DNA of 64,000 nt from Cunninghamia lanceolata (lineage: Eukaryota; Streptophyta; Pinopsida; Cupressales; Cupressaceae), in contig BSBN01001017.1 in NCBI GenBank assembly GCA_027924645.1, forward strand, positions 11,868,501 to 11,932,500, read 5' to 3'. The notes under the pieces were generated by a model. The model was not told the origin of the DNA. It ran no database searches and worked only from the letters and a program-made list of their open reading frames with translations. The position numbers and the translations under genes were made by a program. Shown here piece by piece: positions 57,503 to 64,000 of the stretch. How positions within the stretch are numbered: the first letter of the stretch is position 1; each line of letters begins with the position of its first letter.

Positions 57503-57710
57503 ACACAATTTTTTTTTAATCTATTTCTATTTCAAAAAGAGTCTCCTTCCCCATCCACCATTAATATAAGATTTTGATTTGTCTATCATTTGTTCAAGTG
57601 ATTTCTGATCTCAAATATATATATATATTCCCACAAGGATATATATGCAGTCTTTTTAAATTTCTACCTTATTTACTGTATATATATTCCCACAAGGATT
57701 TTGATTTGTC

Positions 57711-58255
57711 TGGGTCCAAGTGCGGAGCCTGATCTACGGCATGAAGATGAAGGAACTTAATGGCCATGAATAGGTCTTTGCACCTTGTTATCATACTCTT
57801 AGGCATAGCGAAGACAAGCACTCTAATGGCTCTTTCCAATTAACAAATGCACCCACACCTGAGGCCTCTCTGCATTGTTCGATAGTGGCATTTGTATTCC
57901 TTATTGGTTATGAGGAAATGTAGTGGAAAGAGCTCACCAATCCAAGCATCACCAATGCCAATGTCATAGTTGCGTAGAGCTTAGTTCCATCAGTCCATAG
58001 TGAACAATTGTTTGTTCACCAGACTCATAACAATTGTTAGCACATACCCCGCGTCCTGAGTAATGTTCAGTATGTTGGAAAGGAACACTGAGATGACATC
58101 CAAACATCGCAGCTCACACTAAGGAGACCCATCCAACCATCTCTGGTTGGAGATATTTCTAACCATGAAATTGGATGCGGTACAATCTATTTCAAAAATT
58201 TGATTCAGGTCTAGGATGGTGACACTACCGGTGATTACTAGCTCTCAATTGAGTG
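57711..58255 (-). pseudogene. Unidentified coding remnant, 3' part (copy B)
   Basis: Copy B counterpart of 4,296-4,839. It is further decayed (for example the open frame of 4,454-4,870 is broken here). The LARD-like element follows at 58,261. Confidence 0.35.
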
Positions 58256-58260
58256 GTGGG

Positions 58261-61200
58261 TGTTGGGAGATGGTGTTGTACACCATTGCATAATTTGATA
58301 TATTTTTTTAATGTTGTAATTAAATAATTATTTAGTTGTGATGCACCTATGTGGTGTGGTTAGTCACATTATGTAATTATTTGGGTCTACTTTATGTTGT
58401 ATTGTAACATTCGGATATTATTTGTATTATTTGATTAATTAGACCTACAAATTCTTAACAGTTGGTATCAGAGCTATGTTCATGGTTGAGGGAGGTGTGA
58501 GCTCCCTAGATATGTATAACCCTTGTTTGTGTATATCAAGTGCAAAGTGGAAGCCATGGCAATGCATGTAAGGATTAGGGACACTACAAGGCTTTGTGTA
58601 GGTTGTATTGTAGTTTGGGGGTTCTGAGAATTGTTGATTTGTTGTGCATGTTGTAGATTGGGTACTGATGGGGTACCACCAGCATATGTCGATCAGCCCC
58701 ACCAGTCCCCTCCCCTTTTCACTATGAAGGCCGCTGGTGGAAGACACCTCCTCACGGGGTTAAAAATAATTTTTTTTACTAAAACTTTTTTATTTAAAAA
58801 TAAATGGCTGTGGGTTTTGAAATGACGAGTAAAATAAAAAAATTTATGACAGCGATCGAAAAGAAAAAAAATATAAATGGTGGTATCAAAATTTTTAAAT
58901 TGGACTTTATAAAAACTATTTAAACCTCTTTTGTATACAATTTGGGGTCCGATGGAGATTAAACTGAATTGGAAAACTATTTTCATATCCGCTTGTTGAA
59001 GACAAATGACACCAACCCATTCAGCACATTGGGACCCACCTATGCCCAGTCAATGCATAGTCATGCTTGCATCAGTGATGACATCAGCAGTGTACTAAGG
59101 GCCCACCAGGGGTCGACTTTTAGCCCTAGGAGTGCCTTTTCTTCCAGGGGGTATAACTTTCACATACGGTATCAGTTTTTCAACTTCTTATAGGTTTCAG
59201 AAAGCTCTCTCCAAGAACTACGTAGTGGTATAGGTTTGGTCATCATATTTTTCTGTTTGTTTCAGAATTTGGTTCCTGAATCCCGCATTGCTCTGATACA
59301 ATTTTATGCTAATAACTTTTGTATACGTAGTCATATTTTGATTTTGAATAGGCGTTGGAGAGCTCTTGCAGTGTACTACAGTTTGGATTCTGTAGATTTT
59401 TAGTTTGGTGTGCAAAGAGAGTGTTGTACTTGATTGATCACTTGTGGGACCCTAAGGTTTACAGTTCATTTACGAGTGCATTCAGATAGATTTTTGGGCA
59501 CAGACTTGAGGGAGTACATATTGGTATGAGACCATCAGCATGGTATAGCAAGTTTTTAGATTTGGTGCTTCCTAATATAGGTTTACAGGTGTTTTCAGAG
59601 TTACAAATTTCATGGAGATAGGTACATATTGTCTTCTGGTTTGAGGACATGGTTGATACGCGTGTGAGACTTGGAGTCTTGTTTCAGTGGGAGTTGAGTA
59701 TAGGTACAGTGATGACTATGATTATGGTGTCATTGATATGCAAGCACATTTTTGCATTGGAATGACATGATCATGTATGCAATTGATAGGTATGGGCTAT
59801 GATGTTCGATTCATGATTACAGGTGGTGTTATTTTTAGGGGATTGTTCTTATCTCCTGGATGCTTGATTAGTTCCTTGACTATGGTATTTATATGTGGAC
59901 TTGTTGGCAAATCAAATCTAGAGTTGATTTGGTGTTTGAGTCTTGGAGTCTACATGTTATCTTCTTTGATATCTTAGTTTGCAGTTTACTAGTGTGATGA
60001 TGAGTTTGCATGTTACATTTGTTTTAGATCTACGAGTTATGTGGTTTTGTGGATTAGCTACCCCTTGGCTATAGTGAGATGACTTAGATGTGGACTATCT
60101 ATATCCACCAGATTGATTCAGTGTTTATACAGACTTCGTTAGTTGGCCTTGTCTATGGTCATTTGTGCATTGGTATGTTGCTTTGAGATAAGAGGATGGA
60201 TGATTAGAGTGCCTGGATAGTCAGGTGATTGGGACTTGTAGCATATTTATCACGATGTCATGGATAGCTTGGATACATGATTCTATGTTAGCTTTTGACA
60301 GTGATGGTTGTATCTTCTTATTTGGAGATTTTGGTTCACTCGACCTTTTGGGAGCTGTTGATGTTACAGTGGGATTCCTTGATTGGTTTGGAGCCATGGA
60401 TAATCTTCATTTAGGAGATGGTTATTTTGTTGTAATAGATATCTCGGTATCATGATTCAGTGGGAGCTTTGGCAACATGTTGGATTCATTAGTTGTGATA
60501 GATGATCTTCTGCAGTGGTTGTGGGTATCATCGAGGAGCTGTTGGCTTTGAGAGTTCTTTGACATTTTTAGTTTAGTTGATAGGAGATGGTTATCTTCAT
60601 ATGATTGGAGATGTTTGACATTTTGGTTTACCATGGAGGACTTCTTTGAATCTTTGGTTGACGTGTCAGATTATGATTTGTCAGTTTGACATGTTTATCC
60701 TTGATTTGGAGATGTTGATATTGTGTCTTGATTCTTGATGCTGGTTTAGATTTTTTGGCATGATACAGGTTCTTTTGAGATAGGATGTATGCATCATTGT
60801 ACACTTTGTTGCATGTGATCTTCTTACGAGGAGATGGTTAGATCATGATGTCATGATGAGCTTCTTGATCATGATGATGTGCAGTAGGAGCATTGACATT
60901 GGTCTTGTTTGTTCTCTTGGTATTGAGTACTTTGGTCATTTTCTTTACAGCTTCATGATAGTGGTATGTTGCATTTGGAGTTTGGCATGTATTGGTCAGT
61001 TACATGTGCTCATGGATACTTGGAGACTTAGGTGAGGCTGGAGTTCTCTTGTAATTAGAGACACTTGTTGAGATAGTTACTCTTTGGAGGTTTCAGTAGT
61101 TAGATCGAGGAGCCTTACACCTGGATATGGACGTGAGTTCATTTTGGACCTAGAGGAGATTGTTCTTGGAGAGAGTCTATGTGGCTTGGTGTATCTTGGA

Positions 61201-63049
61201 GGAGCGTTCTCATTCCCCACTCTTGGTCTACTCAGCAATTTATCATCTATGAGGTATTGCCTGTCCTTTTAGATGCATTTTACTTTATGTTTCATCTTCT
61301 CATAGATATGGATCTTGAGCTACAGTTATTGGTTCTGGAGGGTTCATTTGAGGGATGTTAGCATGGTTATCTCATTGTTCATATGGTTTGATTTATCATG
61401 TTCATTATGAGGAGTTTAGGAGATGTGATTGGGATTAATCTTGGTTAGAGAATGGTTATGAGTTTGGTCTACCTTGGTTAGAGAGGCTTACATCCATGTT
61501 GGTTACATGTTACATATGTTCATTTGATCTTATGAGATTGAATGGTTGGGTGTTGCTGAGGCTTTTCATTTGGGGTTGTAGAGGAGACCATACTTGACAC
61601 AACTTAGTACTTGATGTGTTTTGTAGGACATTATGATTTACGTAATTTCTCTCTTTGTCTTATGACTTCTTCTTGGAGGATCATGTTGATATGGTTAGAC
61701 TTTGGGATAGTTATGATGACATTTTGTGAGAGAGTATGCAGCGATTTATCATGCATGAGTGGATCATTGTGATTGTTCTTGATACTACATTGGCTTGATG
61801 GTTAGCCACACCTTGGTTTGAGTGTTGATTGATAGACTTGATATGCCTTGGATCTATTTTCAGATTTGACATTACCCATGCAGTGGGAGTTCCTAGATGT
61901 ATGTGTTCTTCATTGGCAGGTTTTATTGATGGAGATTGTTATTGCAGTATATGGGTTGGATATGTCATTGGCATGAGTTTATTGATATTATTGATACCTA
62001 TGAGGTATGGATGGTTGGATGTATTAGCATATGATGTGGGTGCTATTTCCAATCATGTGGGTTTTTTACCTATTGACAGCAACTTAGAGCCTATTTGGTT
62101 TCACTTGGATTTGATGCTTGTGTTCTTTGGATTGGTGCATCTTCACCTTGGCATGTTCCTTTTCTTCCATAGGTGGCATGTTGGAGGATGACAGGAGTTC
62201 TTGCTTGATGGTGGTCACTTTGATTTTGTTGTAGGTATCTTGATGGAGCACGAGAGCATTCTAGAGATTCATGTGATTTCATGTTTTGTCTATGATGGTG
62301 TATTTCATGTATTGACCCTTATGCAATGTATACAACAAGTGGGAGAATGTTGAGATATGGTGTTGTAAACCATTGCATAATTTGATATATTTTTCTAATG
62401 TTGTAATTAAATAATTATTTAGTTGTGATGCACCTCTATGGTGTGGTTAGTCACACTATGTAATTATTTGCATCCACTTTATGTTGTATTGTAACATTGG
62501 GATATTATTTGTATTATTTGATTAATTGGGAAAAGTTAGTACCAATTCTCAAATGTGGGGTCAAGTAGTTTTCTATAACCCATGGTTTTGGGGCACATGG
62601 TTTTCTCAATGTAACATGTGAGCTTATATTATAGAAGCAAGCACAAGGTTATTATTTGAGGTAGGCTGGATATTTCATTGTAGGTGAATGGGGGTTTTGT
62701 GAGAGGTTGCCATTGTATTGAGCTCTCTCCTATAAGTGAAGATTGTGAAGCATGGTAGGTGATGTGTGGATTCATGCTTGTACACATGGAGGCTGCATTG
62801 GAGGTGCTTGATGATTCAGAGGCATGGAGGCTCATGGATTGTATTGTAATTTCATATTGCTGGATAATACATTTGAGCGTTGATGCTTTTGGAGGTTGGG
62901 TTTTTCCTTGCAAAGGTTTATCCTAGGGTATACCTTGTGTTATCTTGTTGCTTGTTCATTTGATCTTTTCATTATGGTTTGTTTCAGCATCTTGTTTCTC
63001 CTATTGGGTTATGTGGAATTGGTTTAATGAGAATTACAAATTCCTAATA
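58261..63049 (+). mobile_element. Non-autonomous LTR retrotransposon (LARD-like), copy B
   Basis: Left LTR 58,261-58,460 (200 bp, same internal deletion as copy A) and right LTR 62,348-63,049 (702 bp). Flanking 5-mers are GTGGG (58,256-58,260) and GCGGG (63,050-63,054), the target duplication with one change. A primer site GTTGGTATCAGAGC follows the left LTR. The interior is about 350 bp shorter than copy A near 58,660. No pol motif occurs in any frame. This is the duplicated copy, not an independent insertion. Confidence 0.85.
62348..63049 (+). repeat. Right LTR of the LARD-like element, copy B (702 bp)
   Basis: It starts TGTTGAGATATGG after GTGGGAGAA and ends CCTAATA (copy A has CCTAACA). 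Confidence 0.85.
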
Positions 63050-63054
63050 GCGGG

Positions 63055-63500
63055 AGTAGCAACCTAAAATTGGAAACCTCTCTGTCCATGAGCCTTGAGA
63101 ACCTATAGTAGAGGATCATGACAAGGATGTAGCAAAAAGAAAGCTAAGGAAGAAAAAATGTAGAAAACTATGTGCGGAAATGAATACACCTTGACCTGCT
63201 AAATAGGGTTGGTGGAGAGAGGTAAATAAATGAAGTATAAAGTGACATTAAAGAAAAATATATTGGTATGCTGCAAGGAGGCCACCCTCCACCTCTGGCT
63301 TATGGAAGAGTCATTTCAAGGCTCTTCAAAAATCTACTAAACTTGAAATGTGGGGTACAAGCTAGGTAGGAGAAAAGGAGTGTAAACCCAATGAAATCAA
63401 TGCTTTCTAATCCACTGTTAGAGGGAGCTGCGATCAACGGGCTAAATGTCTTTTGGGATTGATGCCTTCCATGAAATAATTGTAAGAGCTTGTCCTTCCT
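63055..63500 (-). pseudogene. Unidentified coding remnant, 5' part (copy B)
   Basis: Counterpart of 9,996-10,442. A 71-codon minus-strand open stretch (63,515-63,300) remains. No domain is recognised. Confidence 0.35.
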
Positions 63501-64000
63501 ATCCTCATTTATCATACACTAGATGCTCCACCTTAGAAGGAATGAAGACCATTGATACACTAAAGCTCTCCCATTTGCACAAGGCTAGAAATTTTTTTTT
63601 GAGGTGTCTTAGATCTGAAGAATCCTCCATACCCTGACCCAACGGCCAGGTTGATGAATAGGTGGGATGAATCAATTAAAAAACTCATCCTTTTAAACTC
63701 CTTACAGCACCTTACATCACCATCTTGGCTCCTTTAGTTAGATCACCTATGGGGAGGATGACGTAGCCCCCAAAGACTTTTTATTGACATTTCCTTTGTA
63801 TAAGGTAAAACCTCCACAAGAATTAGAGAATAGATGTATTTTTTAATCAAACACTTGCAGAAACCAATCCTCAGGTTACATTCCCCAAACACCTTTTAAG
63901 TAGGCATGGATACGACATGCAACAAAGTTTGATTTTTGGCATGTCTACATATCTTAAGAATTTCCTTCGCATGTGAACTTGAAACTCCACCAAAAATGAC
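63501..64000. other. No gene seen beyond the duplication edge
   Basis: The sequence after 63,500 does not match the sequence after 10,442. No coding region or repeat was identified. Confidence 0.5.

Larger units (their letters stand above)
55824..57706. mobile_element. LTR-like insert unique to copy B
   Basis: It starts TGTGATGCCCGC right after the shared ACCAAGGTT, a common start of Gypsy LTRs, and replaces about 445 bp of copy A. Its 5' end has two tandem hairpins (55,832-55,892), and the 3' half has a GC-rich island with two strong hairpins (57,372-57,502). A segment ATATATATTCCCACAAGGAT occurs twice near 57,617-57,699. No coding domain is recognised, and the right end and target duplication are not defined. 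Confidence 0.45.
48319..63500 (+). repeat. Segmental duplication, copy B
   Basis: It matches 1-10,442 in order and orientation. It is longer because of extra blocks at 49,580-49,765, 49,960-50,159, 50,160-51,368, 52,401-54,618 and 55,824-57,706. It keeps the LARD-like element at the same site (58,261-63,049). Except for those blocks no gene is supported in it. Confidence 0.9.

Noticed and set aside
57143..57569. Proline- or glycine-rich ORFs on both strands in the GC-rich island
   Set aside because: Overlapping frames on both strands caused by GC-rich inverted repeats; no family similarity.

Overview
This is nuclear DNA of a land plant. The evidence is several plant-type LTR retrotransposons: two Ty3/Gypsy elements with chromodomain or chromodomain-like tails, one very large Tat/Athila-like (OTA) Gypsy element with two RNase H domains, and several elements with an initiator-tRNA-Met type primer site. 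The AT-rich sequence, the large old insertions and the lack of any intact host gene suggest a large, repeat-rich genome. A gymnosperm is my best guess, but the sequence alone does not prove it. I found no rRNA, tRNA, CRISPR or bacterial feature.

Layout. Bases 1-10,442 and 48,319-63,500 are two copies (A and B) of one segmental duplication, in the same orientation and roughly 3-8% different by eye. Each carries the same non-autonomous LTR element (A 4,845-9,990; B 58,261-63,049) at the same site with the same internally deleted left LTR, so the element landed and decayed before the duplication. Copy B gained or kept a 105-bp tandem array, a higher-order repeat block, a 2.2-kb insert with broken minus-strand ORFs, and a 1.9-kb LTR-like insert with several short hairpins. 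Copy A keeps a 145-nt foldback hairpin whose left arm is missing in B.

Between the copies lies a nest of transposable elements. A degenerate, intron-containing gene with a helix-turn-helix and DDE/D-like motifs (11,788-13,022 and 20,175-21,389) is split by a 7.15-kb Galadriel-like chromovirus (13,023-20,174, target duplication AGAAG). Next come a 455-bp inverted-repeat element (21,412-21,866) and a 14.4-kb minus-strand OTA element (21,930-36,316, target duplication ACAGG, LTRs about 3.26 kb). An orphan minus-strand LTR follows at 38,074-38,988. After it are a 5.5-kb chromovirus-like element that lost gag and protease (39,818-45,279, target duplication CCAAC) and a 2.2-kb TRIM-like element (45,827-48,048, target duplication ATTCT).

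No host gene looks functional. The retroelement polyproteins still show clear protease, reverse transcriptase, RNase H and integrase motifs, but all are interrupted. Most interruptions are TAG codons where glutamine is expected, plus TGA for tryptophan, and LTR pairs differ mainly by transitions. This fits decay of methylated cytosines in silenced DNA. The feature most worth a second look is the OTA element. It has a complete second RNase H catalytic tetrad between protease and reverse transcriptase, an apparently inactivated classical RNase H, a Cys/His cluster, and LTRs packed with CATCATGATAT and TGACGTCA motifs.
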